64,000 nt of DNA, taken from positions 1 to 64,000 of the forward strand of contig NZ_JAQZSJ010000009.1 in the NCBI RefSeq assembly GCF_029360585.1, read 5' to 3'. Numbering within the stretch: position 1 is the first letter of the stretch; the number at the start of each line of letters is the position of its first letter. The stretch is from Cohnella caldifontis. GTDB taxonomy: Bacteria > Bacillota > Bacilli > Paenibacillales > Paenibacillaceae. The notes below the pieces were generated by a model. It saw only the letters and a program-made list of their open reading frames with translations, searched no databases and had not been told where the DNA came from. This document shows positions 51,191-58,400 of the stretch, piece after piece. A program made the translations under genes and the position numbers.

Positions 51191-52012
51191 ATGGACGATT
51201 TGAAGAAGGCCTACGAAACGCTGGGTCTGCCGGAAGACGCGTCGCGGGAGCAGGTGGAACAGCGGTATTTCCTGCTTCTGAAGAAAGCCCGTTCCCGGCA
51301 GGTGGAGCTTGACGAGATTAACCGGGCCTACAAGCAAATCATCGGCCACGAGGCCGAGAAGGACGCCCCCCAGGAAAAACAGAGCAAGCTGTCCTACTTT
51401 TTCTATTATTATAAAATCCACGTCATCGCGGCGATCCTCATCATTCTGGTGACCGCTTTCACGGTCAAGGGCTGCATCGACCGCAAAAACGAGGAAGCGA
51501 ACAAACCGCCGCTCGACGTCACGGTCACGATGTACGGGAATTATTTCAGCTTTGACGGATCCGATCCGAAGCTCTCGGAGAATCTGCTCCGGCTCATGCC
51601 GGAATGGAAACGGATCGACGTCGGCATCGCCTACGTTCCGAGAGAGATCAAATCGCAAGAGGACATGGCCATGCAGCAGAAAGCGATGCTGACGCTGATG
51701 ACCGAGAAACTCGACCTCATGGTCCTGGACGAACCCAATTTCGATCTGCTGGCCAAGCAGGGAGCGTTTCTCCCGCTGGACAGTTTGAGCGATTGGCCGG
51801 AACTGAATATAGACGCAAGCCGGGTTCGGAGCGCCGTCGCGGAAGAAACGACGGCCGAACGTCCCTATGGCGTCGATATGACCGGCAATCCCGTCTTTCA
51901 AGGCAGCATCGCGGAAAACTCCGGGGAAAAAACGATCCTCGCGATCCGGGCCCAGCCGGCGCATCCGGAGAAAGCCGAGCGATTGTTCCGACTGCTTGTC
52001 TCGTCCCGATAA
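51191..52012 (+). CDS. Membrane protein with J-domain-like N-terminus
   Basis: 273 residues. The first 55 residues look like a DnaJ helix set (AYETLGLPEDASREQVEQRY ... LDEINRAYKQI) but the HPD tripeptide is missing, so DnaK stimulation is unlikely. One TM segment (about 72-92) follows, then an extracytoplasmic domain of about 175 residues (VTVTMYGNYF; LDLMVLDEPNFDLLAKQGAF) that recalls part of a solute-binding fold. ATG at 51191 with GGAG 8 nt upstream; a GTG three codons earlier overlaps that site. The function is not known; a strong terminator follows. Confidence 0.85.
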   Translation: MDDLKKAYETLGLPEDASREQVEQRYFLLLKKARSRQVELDEINRAYKQIIGHEAEKDAPQEKQSKLSYFFYYYKIHVIAAILIILVTAFTVKGCIDRKNEEANKPPLDVTVTMYGNYFSFDGSDPKLSENLLRLMPEWKRIDVGIAYVPREIKSQEDMAMQQKAMLTLMTEKLDLMVLDEPNFDLLAKQGAFLPLDSLSDWPELNIDASRVRSAVAEETTAERPYGVDMTGNPVFQGSIAENSGEKTILAIRAQPAHPEKAERLFRLLVSSR

Positions 52013-52016
52013 AGCG

Positions 52017-52060
52017 AAAACCTCGATTCCCGGCCCCTGGAGGCCGAAAATCGAGGTTTT
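52017..52060. terminator. Bidirectional terminator
   Basis: AAAACCTCGATT (52017-52028) pairs with AATCGAGGTTTT (52049-52060), giving T-runs on both strands between convergent genes. Confidence 0.85.
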
Positions 52061-52077
52061 TCATTTGGATCGGGAGG

Positions 52078-52344
52078 TCATCGCGCGTAGACCCAGACGA
52101 GCAGGGCGGCCTGGAGGACGAACAGGAACGGGATGCCGACGGCGAAAACGGCATGCTTCGTTTTGTGCCGGCGGGTCCGCATGGCGATCCAAGCGCCCAG
52201 GGCGCCGCCGACCGCCGCGGCGAGCAGCAGCGTCCGTTCCGGGATTCTCCAGGCGCCTCTCCTGGCTTTCGATTTGTCGAGGGTCATGAGCAGGTAGGCG
52301 AGCGCGTTCACAAAGGCGAGATAAATCCATAAGGCTTGCTGCAA
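52078..52344 (-). CDS. DUF1294 small membrane protein
   Basis: 88 residues with three to four hydrophobic segments. The family motif MTLDKSKARRGAWRIPERTL and the following LLLAAAVGGALGAWIAM and RRHKTKHAVFAVGIP are diagnostic for DUF1294 (YsdA-like) proteins of unknown function. The start is TTG at 52344 with GGAGG 8 nt upstream; no ATG is available without losing the first TM. Confidence 0.92.
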   Translation of the reverse strand: MQQALWIYLAFVNALAYLLMTLDKSKARRGAWRIPERTLLLAAAVGGALGAWIAMRTRRHKTKHAVFAVGIPFLFVLQAALLVWVYAR

Positions 52345-52378
52345 GTCCGTGTCCTCCGCCGTATCGGGTTAAACCTTA

Positions 52379-54445
52379 TTATACACCCCGGAATTCCACG
52401 GCGTAAGCTTTCGATCCGTCTCGGGTCTGGAATCCGTTCCATCCGGCGGCGTCCGTCACGGTATCCGATATGAATGTCATGATATAGGATTGGTCTCTCA
52501 GTTCCGGTTCGAGTTCCAAAACCGCTTCGGTCACGACATCGTTCTTGTCGATGCCTTTGACTCCCGTGACGTTCACGTCGCCTTTGTCCCCGTTCTTCTT
52601 GTCGATCTTGAACGCTTCTTTGCTCACGTTTTTCACCGGCTCGCTGAAGTAGACTTTGACCGTATCGTCGTCAAGCGCCACGACTTTCGTCACGCGCGGA
52701 GCAGGATTGTCGACCTCCGTACCGGCGAAACGGCCGACGTTGTCGTTATCCGTGACATCCAGATTGTCGATGCCGGTCACGCGGGCCGTGTAGAGGTGTC
52801 CGGGACGGAACAGATGGGGATTCGCGTCCTTTCCGGTCCGGAATTGCACGGTCACGGTCTTGCCGTCGCTCTTCGGCTTCAGCGCCTGGTAAGGCTGCGG
52901 CCATCCGGACATGGATACGGAGGAGCCGTTGTCGGTCAGCACGGCGGTTCTCAGCTTCGCGACGTCCGAATCGCTTAACGACCGGTTAAACGTAATCTCG
53001 ATCGTGTTCTCGTTGACCGCTTGCATGGAGGACAGCCGAACCGGCGACGAGGGATGGGCGACCCCGGCGAATTGGAACGTTTGTTTCGCCATCCGGTTCC
53101 CGGCCAAATCCGGGATGCCGGACACGGTCAGCGTGTAGACCGTCGCGTCCTTCTGGTCCGACGTGGTCAGGGTCACGGTTTTGCCGTCGCCCGAGAGCTC
53201 CGCCTTCACGGGATACAAGCCTTTGTCGAAGCTGTAATGGTCGAGGTTCCGCGCGGCATCCGCATTCACTTTCTCGCTGAAGGAGACGGTAATCCTCGCG
53301 GTCGATTCGTTGAATTTGAAGGAGGCGACCGGCGACTTGCCGTCGGTGGAAAACTCCGTGCTCCAATCGTCCATCACGTTGCCGTTCAGGTCTTTGACGT
53401 TCTGGACGTACAGCCGGTACTTGACGCCTTCGTCCTGATTTGACGTCGTCACCGTCACTTTGCGGTTGTCGTTCGACAACTGAACGCCCCTGGCTTTGAG
53501 CCCGTTGTTGAACGTGTAGTTGGAGCGGTTCGTGGCCGTCGTCCGTTCGACCGGCTCCGAGAACGTCAGCTCCAGCGTGTCGTCCGATACCCGGGTGAAC
53601 GAAGAGACCGTCGGTTTGGCTTGGTCATCGGACTTGGCGACGAACGCCCAAGGAATTCCGTCCACGTAGAGCGAATAAGAACGGCCCGCGAACTGCGGTT
53701 CGGTGTAGACCTGCACCGTCAGTCCATCCCAACTCAGCACCGCGGCGAAAACGTTATACTCCAGCCCGTAAACGTCGCGAAGCCGGAAATGCGTCTGATC
53801 GACGGTTTTGACCGGTCGGCTCAAATTCACCTGGATCTGCTGGCTCGAAATCGGAGTGACGGAGGACGCGTACAGCTTGCCGCCGTTCGACTTCTCATAC
53901 ACCGCGTAAGCCGCTTCCACGAGCAAGCCTCGGGTGGCCTCGATCGTATAGTCCTTCATTTGCGGAATCAGCTGGTTTTGCAAGGCAATGGCCACCGACG
54001 CCCTTGCCCAAGGAGATACTTTGCCGGACACGAAGGTGTTCCAGCCGTCGGTCCAACCGTAGGAGCGGACCAGCACGGCGGCCAGCTGCTCGACCGTTAC
54101 CGGGCTTTCCGGGCTGAATTTCCGGTAGCCGGTTCCGACCATCAGCCCCGCGTCGGTTACGGCTTCCACCGGCTGGAAGGACCAACGGGTCCGAAGAACG
54201 TCCGAATAGCTCGACTTCCCGACGGGATCGGGAAGATCCAGAAGCTTGTAAAGCACCTGCGCGAACTGCTCGCGGGTCATCGACTGGTACAACCCGGCCG
54301 ATCCGTCGCTGAAACCGGAAAATATCCCTTTTTGCCTGAGCGTCTCGAACTTCTGCTCCGTGGTCAAATCCGCCGCTCCTGCTGCCGGAGCCGCAATGCC
54401 GCAAAAGAGCAGCATCGCCAGCAGTGCGGTCATCCACCTTTTCAT
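52379..54445 (-). CDS. SLH-domain surface protein with Ig-like repeats
   Basis: 688-residue secreted protein. Signal peptide ends PAAGAA (about residue 25). Residues 28-200 hold SLH-like repeats (GIFSGFSDGSAGLYQSMTRE; VTDAGLMVGTGYRKFSPESP) that would bind pyruvylated wall polymers, although the second and third repeats are diverged. Then come at least four Big/SbsA-type Ig domains, each starting with a phrase such as VSDDTLELTFSEPV, ARITVSFSEKV, NTIEITFNRSL or DTVKVYFSEPV. ATG at 54445 with AAAGGAGG 7 nt upstream. A long T/A run (54536-54552) lies behind its weak promoter. Confidence 0.9.
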   Translation of the reverse strand: MKRWMTALLAMLLFCGIAAPAAGAADLTTEQKFETLRQKGIFSGFSDGSAGLYQSMTREQFAQVLYKLLDLPDPVGKSSYSDVLRTRWSFQPVEAVTDAGLMVGTGYRKFSPESPVTVEQLAAVLVRSYGWTDGWNTFVSGKVSPWARASVAIALQNQLIPQMKDYTIEATRGLLVEAAYAVYEKSNGGKLYASSVTPISSQQIQVNLSRPVKTVDQTHFRLRDVYGLEYNVFAAVLSWDGLTVQVYTEPQFAGRSYSLYVDGIPWAFVAKSDDQAKPTVSSFTRVSDDTLELTFSEPVERTTATNRSNYTFNNGLKARGVQLSNDNRKVTVTTSNQDEGVKYRLYVQNVKDLNGNVMDDWSTEFSTDGKSPVASFKFNESTARITVSFSEKVNADAARNLDHYSFDKGLYPVKAELSGDGKTVTLTTSDQKDATVYTLTVSGIPDLAGNRMAKQTFQFAGVAHPSSPVRLSSMQAVNENTIEITFNRSLSDSDVAKLRTAVLTDNGSSVSMSGWPQPYQALKPKSDGKTVTVQFRTGKDANPHLFRPGHLYTARVTGIDNLDVTDNDNVGRFAGTEVDNPAPRVTKVVALDDDTVKVYFSEPVKNVSKEAFKIDKKNGDKGDVNVTGVKGIDKNDVVTEAVLELEPELRDQSYIMTFISDTVTDAAGWNGFQTRDGSKAYAVEFRGV

Positions 54446-54637
54446 CGCGCGACCTCCTTTGGTTTTGCGTACCCTTGCGAGCCGCAGGTAACCAATGAGA
54501 CGCACGATAGATACATTTTGTTTCTTGTCCCACCAAATTTTTTTAAAAAATGAGACATAACGGAGCAGGCTTGTCCCAGCCGTCCGACCCCATCCTCCCG
54601 GTACCGGAGTCGATGGAGTCGGCTCGACGTCTCGGAT

Positions 54638-55132
54638 CTACTCGCGGAGAGCGTCCCGCAATTTGCTGGACATGGAGGAGTCCGAACCGGGAGCCGCGGT
54701 TTTCCGCGCCGCTTTCCGCAGCGACTCGCGAAGCCGGGCGTTCTCCTCCCGCTCGGCCGCAAGCTCCTTCGTCCATTCGGCGGCGGATTTCTCCTCCCGG
54801 CATTCTCCCGCTCTCCGGCCATTGATGTAATAGTGGTCCTGACGATAGATGCGGAACGCGATCTCCGATTCCGCTATGCCCGCTTGCCGCAGGTGCCGGT
54901 CCACGATTTCCGCGAAGCGGTCGCGGATTTCCTCCCCGCGGTCGAACCATGCCGCTTCCACGAAAGGGTATGATACCGCGGTTTCCCCTTGTACGACGGC
55001 CGTCGTGTGCGACACTTCCAGCAAGATGTCTTCCCGGGGGCAACGGCACAATTCCGCAAGCTCTGCAGCCAGAGTAACGCTGATGGCCTTAACCTGCTCG
55101 ACCGAAACTCCCCGAAAGGTCAGATGTGGCAT
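54638..55132 (-). CDS. DUF1904 protein with C-terminal coiled coil
   Basis: 164 residues. Residues 1-105 match DUF1904, a tautomerase-like family (MPHLTFRGVSVEQVKAISVT ... YPFVEAAWFDRGEEIRDRFA). The last 45-50 residues are a charged helical extension (EWTKELAAEREENARLRESL) beyond the usual family end. ATG at 55132. It has a good promoter, 63 bp upstream. The function of the family is unknown. Confidence 0.88.
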   Translation of the reverse strand: MPHLTFRGVSVEQVKAISVTLAAELAELCRCPREDILLEVSHTTAVVQGETAVSYPFVEAAWFDRGEEIRDRFAEIVDRHLRQAGIAESEIAFRIYRQDHYYINGRRAGECREEKSAAEWTKELAAEREENARLRESLRKAARKTAAPGSDSSMSSKLRDALRE

Positions 55133-55194
55133 GCTTCCCGAATCTCCTTCGAACCGATGATGGCGTTTCTCGGAATCTTCAAACTTCCGAAACT

Positions 55195-55222
55195 ATCATA
55201 CCCGAATCCGGCCGCGCGTCAA
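55195..55222 (-). promoter_or_regulatory. Promoter of the DUF1904 gene
   Basis: Minus strand TTGACG (55217-55222), 16-bp spacer, TATGAT (55195-55200). Confidence 0.65.
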
Positions 55223-55349
55223 AGCAGGCGTCAAATCCTCGGGACGAAAATCAAGCGGGAGGCATTCGGGCGCCGGGAGATCCGCCGTAAGTCGCCGATG
55301 AGGCAAGATGGCTGTTCAAAGCGTCGGTGTGGATGCTGCCTGGCGAGGC

Positions 55350-55582
55350 GATGTACGGAAAAATCGGATAACGGAGGCGATTCTGCTGAGAATGCGAGTG
55401 GATGTACGGAAAAGTCGGACAACGGAGGTGATTCTGCTGAAAATGCAGGGCGATGTACGGGAAAGTCGGACAACGGAGGCGATTCTGCTGAAAATGCGGG
55501 GCGATGTACGGGAAAGTCGGATAACGGAGGCGATTCTGCTGAAAATGCGGGGCGATGTACGGGAAAGTCGGACAACAGCGCG
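55350..55582. repeat. Tandem array of a 51-bp repeat (about 4.5 units)
   Basis: Units begin with GATGTACGG at 55350, 55401, 55452, 55503 and 55554, an exact 51-bp period; the last stops around 55578. Shared words are GAAAGTCGGACAACGGAGGC and GATTCTGCTGAAAATGC. Since 51 is 17 codons, several frames stay open on both strands and give false repeat proteins. The sequence differs from the array at 1-562 but shares its size and some words. Confidence 0.95.
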
Positions 55583-55628
55583 TAGGGGCAAACAATCTAG
55601 GACTTCCATTCCTTCTCCAGGCCGTGTA

Positions 55629-56026
55629 GAGCATGACGTGCGCTATTGCGGCGATTTGTCGGCGGGACGTGCGGAATTGAGCATGACGTGCGCTATTGCT
55701 GCGATTTGTCGGTGGGACGTGCGGAATTGAGCATGACGTGCGCTATTGCGGCGATTTGTCGGTGGGACGTGCGGAATTGAGCATGACGTGCGCTATTGAG
55801 ACGGTTTGTTGGTGGGGCGTGCAGAATTGAGCATGACGTGCACTATTGCGGCGATTTTTCGGCGGTACGTGCGAAATTGAGCATGACGTGCGTTATTGCG
55901 GCGATTTGTCGGTGGGGCGTGCAGAATTGAGCATCTCGTGCGCTATTGAGACGGTTTGTTGGTGGGGCGTGCAGAAAAGAGCACGACGTGCGTTATTGCG
56001 ACGATTTGTCGGTAGAGAATGCGAAC
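55629..56026. repeat. Tandem array of a 50-bp repeat (8 units)
   Basis: Units start with GCATGACGTG (or variants GCATCTCGTG, GCACGACGTG) at 55631, 55681, 55731, 55781, 55831, 55881, 55931 and 55981. Core words are GCGCTATTGCGGCGATTTGT and GGTGGGACGTGCGGAATTGA, and GACGTGCG occurs twice per unit. Units at 55781 and 55931 share the variant GAGACGGTTTGTTGG, so variants alternate. There are no spacers and no open frame across units. Confidence 0.95.
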
Positions 56027-56090
56027 GAACGCCGAAAAACCGGCCTCGCGGCCGGTTCTCCCTCTTGGCACCCTGATCCCGGAATCCGGA

Positions 56091-56261
56091 TTACTCCCGG
56101 ATCTCCTTCTCCTCGGGCTCGTCGTATTTGTTGATATGCGCCACCATGGCTTCGACCGCTTCGCCGCCGTTCGTGCTGGCCGGCACCTCTTTGACCTCGT
56201 CTTCCGTCTCGTCCAGGAAATTCTGCTGATCGGCCCGGATCGCGTCAATGCTGTTGCTCAT
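56091..56261 (-). CDS. Small acidic conserved hypothetical protein
   Basis: 56 residues, start MSNSIDAIRADQQNFLDETE, rich in Asp and Glu with no TM. ATG at 56261 has AGGGGG upstream at good spacing; the longer frame to 56360 overlaps the zinc-ribbon gene and is not used. Seventeen bp separate it from that gene, so the two form one small operon. No function recognised. Confidence 0.7.
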   Translation of the reverse strand: MSNSIDAIRADQQNFLDETEDEVKEVPASTNGGEAVEAMVAHINKYDEPEEKEIRE

Positions 56262-56277
56262 CCCTATTCCCCCTTTG

Positions 56278-56421
56278 TCACCCTTTGATGGATTGCAGCC
56301 ATTCATCGTAGCAGCCGGGGCATAAAATCTGCAACCGGTCTTCCACGCCCGTGTCGTCATACAGGGTAACGGTATGCGCCGTTTCCGATTCCTGTCCGCA
56401 ATCTTCGCACGTATACGTCAC
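56278..56421 (-). CDS. 47-residue zinc-ribbon protein
   Basis: GTG start at 56421 with GGAGG 9 nt upstream. The protein begins VTYTCEDCGQESETAHTVTL and has a second pair in LCPGCYDEWLQSIKG, giving CxxC-x28-30-CxxC, a likely zinc ribbon. It is below usual gene-caller limits. It may be a small regulator or a protein-binding knuckle; no partner is known. Confidence 0.7.
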   Translation of the reverse strand: MTYTCEDCGQESETAHTVTLYDDTGVEDRLQILCPGCYDEWLQSIKG

Positions 56422-56491
56422 CGAACGATCCCTCCGCGTTCCAATCCTGCCCCGTATTGTCCCCGGCGGAATCCGCGGCTATGCATCTCGG

Positions 56492-56520
56492 TTGCTCCCG
56501 CAGCGGCAATATCGTATAGT
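56492..56520 (+). promoter_or_regulatory. Promoter of the small basic protein gene
   Basis: TTGCTC (56492-56497), 17-bp spacer, TATAGT (56515-56520), 22 bp before the ATG. Confidence 0.65.
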
Positions 56521-56541
56521 GGACGAAGAGGTGATCGAAAG

Positions 56542-56757
56542 ATGTCCAAAAGCAAAAACCGAAAAGCCCGCCTGAAACGGGAAAGGGCAGGCCGTCTCAA
56601 CCCGGAGCTGCTGCGCGGGGAATGGATCCGCAAACCGATGACGCAGGTCAAACGAAACGACAAAGCCGAACAGCGCCGAACGCTGTGCCGCCGACAAGGC
56701 AGCCGCGACGGCGCTGGTTTATTTTCACCCCGGGTCAGCGGCCGAACGGTTTCCTGA
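56542..56757 (+). CDS. Small basic conserved protein
   Basis: 71 residues. The N-terminus MSKSKNRKARLKRERAGRLN is highly basic and like a short family seen in Paenibacillaceae of unknown function. ATG at 56542 with GAGGTG about 10 nt upstream. The last 23 bp overlap the end of the convergent phosphoesterase gene. Confidence 0.7.
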   Translation: MSKSKNRKARLKRERAGRLNPELLRGEWIRKPMTQVKRNDKAEQRRTLCRRQGSRDGAGLFSPRVSGRTVS

Positions 56758-57703
56758 GTTTCTCCCCGATCCAATGCCGCCAAGGTCTGTGAACCGGCGG
56801 TTTGTCGATCACGCGCCCGTCGTGCAGCCTTACCCAGGTATCGAATTCCCGCTCGCCCGCTCTCAGCCGGATGACCCGCGCTCCCCTCGCAAATCTCCAT
56901 AGACCGTAAGCCTGGTAGCCGCTCGCCCGGCCGTAGTACAGCCAAGTGTTCAGCAGCTTGCCGCCGTAATCGTTAATGTGGTCGTGCCCGCAGAACGCCC
57001 CGACCACGTCGGCGAGTTCCGACCAGGCGGCGAACCAACCCGAATTCACCCGGGGACAACCCGGTCTCTCGTATCCTCTGCCGTAGCACACCTGCGTCCG
57101 CCATACCTCCGCGTATTCGGGCAGCGGGATATGGAAGAACGCCAGCGACGGAACGGCGGCTCCGCCGTTTCCGGCGGTCAGCCGGGCGGATTCCCCCGCG
57201 TACCAGCGGATCTGGTCCCTTCTCACCCAATCGTAGCCCGGCACCCACGGGAGTTCCGACAACGCCCCGGTGTCCACGAAATACAACGCGTTCCGCGTCC
57301 TCCCGCTCCTGTCTTCCAAACGAATCAAGTAGTTGCCCGTTCCGTGGACGTCCGCCGGCCCGCTCTCCGCCAGGCACCCGCGCATGTCCCGCATGGCAGC
57401 CATCAATTCCGGCCGGCTCGCCGCCCCTTCCGCGTCGTGGTTGCCGAATACGGCAGCCCACGGAATCCCGCTTTCCTCCGCCACGGCGAGGGCGTCCCGC
57501 AGGGATCGCTTGGGGTCCCGGCAATTCGGAGCGTAGATCAAGTCTCCGGTAAAGACGATCAGGTCGGGCTGCTCCGCCTCCAGGATCCGCTCCATGAGGT
57601 CGCGGGTCCGCAGATCTTTCGGTTCCCCGTTCTGCCAGTGCAAATCGGTGAACTGCACGATCGTGAACGTACCGTCATTCCGGAAGCGCAGCGCTCCCGC
57701 CAT
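56735..57703 (-). CDS. Calcineurin-like metallophosphoesterase
   Basis: 322 residues with the complete metal set: FTDLHW (DxH), FTGDLI (GD), FGNHD (GNHD), the FFHIPLPEY His and FCGHDHIND (GHxH). It has no signal peptide. The family includes purple-acid-phosphatase-like and cAMP or phospholipid phosphodiesterases; the insert around RTQVCYGRGYERPG places it with Dcr2-like phosphohydrolases, but the substrate is unknown. ATG at 57703 with GGAGG 7 nt upstream, 17 bp after the hemolysin III gene. Confidence 0.92.
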   Translation of the reverse strand: MAGALRFRNDGTFTIVQFTDLHWQNGEPKDLRTRDLMERILEAEQPDLIVFTGDLIYAPNCRDPKRSLRDALAVAEESGIPWAAVFGNHDAEGAASRPELMAAMRDMRGCLAESGPADVHGTGNYLIRLEDRSGRTRNALYFVDTGALSELPWVPGYDWVRRDQIRWYAGESARLTAGNGGAAVPSLAFFHIPLPEYAEVWRTQVCYGRGYERPGCPRVNSGWFAAWSELADVVGAFCGHDHINDYGGKLLNTWLYYGRASGYQAYGLWRFARGARVIRLRAGEREFDTWVRLHDGRVIDKPPVHRPWRHWIGEKLRKPFGR

Positions 57704-57720
57704 CCGTCAGCCTCCTCCCG

Positions 57721-58362
57721 CTACGGAAGCAAATACAACAGCACCGCGAAAAAATGGCAGGCCGAGCCCGCCATCACGAACAGATGCCATACCGCGTGGT
57801 GATGGGGGAAACCCCTCCATACATAAAATACGGCGCCTACCGTGTACAATAGACCGCCGGCCACGAGCAGCCGGATTCCGCCGGGCTGCAGCGCCGCTTG
57901 CAGAGGCGCCCAGGCGAATACGATGAGCCAGCCCATTCCGACATAGAACAAGGTGGACAGCACGAGGAACTTTTTCGTGAAAAACGCCTTGAACACGACG
58001 CCGCCCGCCGCAAGCCCCCAAACGATGCCGAACAGCGTCCACCCGAGCGGGCTTCGGAGCGCGGTCAGGAGCAGCGGCGTATACGTGCCCGCGATGAACA
58101 AATAAATGCACGAGTGGTCGAACGTTTCGAACAGATCTTTGACTTTGCCTTCCGGAAACGAATGGACGAGCGTCGATGCGAGGTACAGCAGCACCATGGT
58201 CGCCCCGTAAACCGTGAAGCTCACCACGTGCCATGCCGTCCCTTTCCATGCCGCGAACGAGATCAGGACGACCAACCCCGCGATGCTGAGCGCCGTTCCG
58301 ATGCCGTGGGTGACGGCGTTCGCCGCTTCTTCCCTTCGCGTGTACACATGCGTATCCGCCAT
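57721..58362 (-). CDS. Hemolysin III / TrhA (PAQR) family membrane protein
   Basis: 213 residues with seven TM segments and the family metal-site motifs STLVHSFP, FDHSCIYLFIAGTYTPL and HHHAVWHLFVM. In B. subtilis and E. coli members affect membrane lipid homeostasis; a role as a true hemolysin is doubtful. ATG at 58362 after GGGAAA. Confidence 0.93.
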   Translation of the reverse strand: MADTHVYTRREEAANAVTHGIGTALSIAGLVVLISFAAWKGTAWHVVSFTVYGATMVLLYLASTLVHSFPEGKVKDLFETFDHSCIYLFIAGTYTPLLLTALRSPLGWTLFGIVWGLAAGGVVFKAFFTKKFLVLSTLFYVGMGWLIVFAWAPLQAALQPGGIRLLVAGGLLYTVGAVFYVWRGFPHHHAVWHLFVMAGSACHFFAVLLYLLP

Positions 58363-58400
58363 AATGCTTTCCCGCCTCTCTTGGATGTCTGACGATTTTC

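Noticed and set aside
54989..55585. 198-codon ORF reading through the 51-bp repeats, and its minus-strand counterparts
   Set aside because: Open only because 51 is divisible by three; no ribosome site and no domain.
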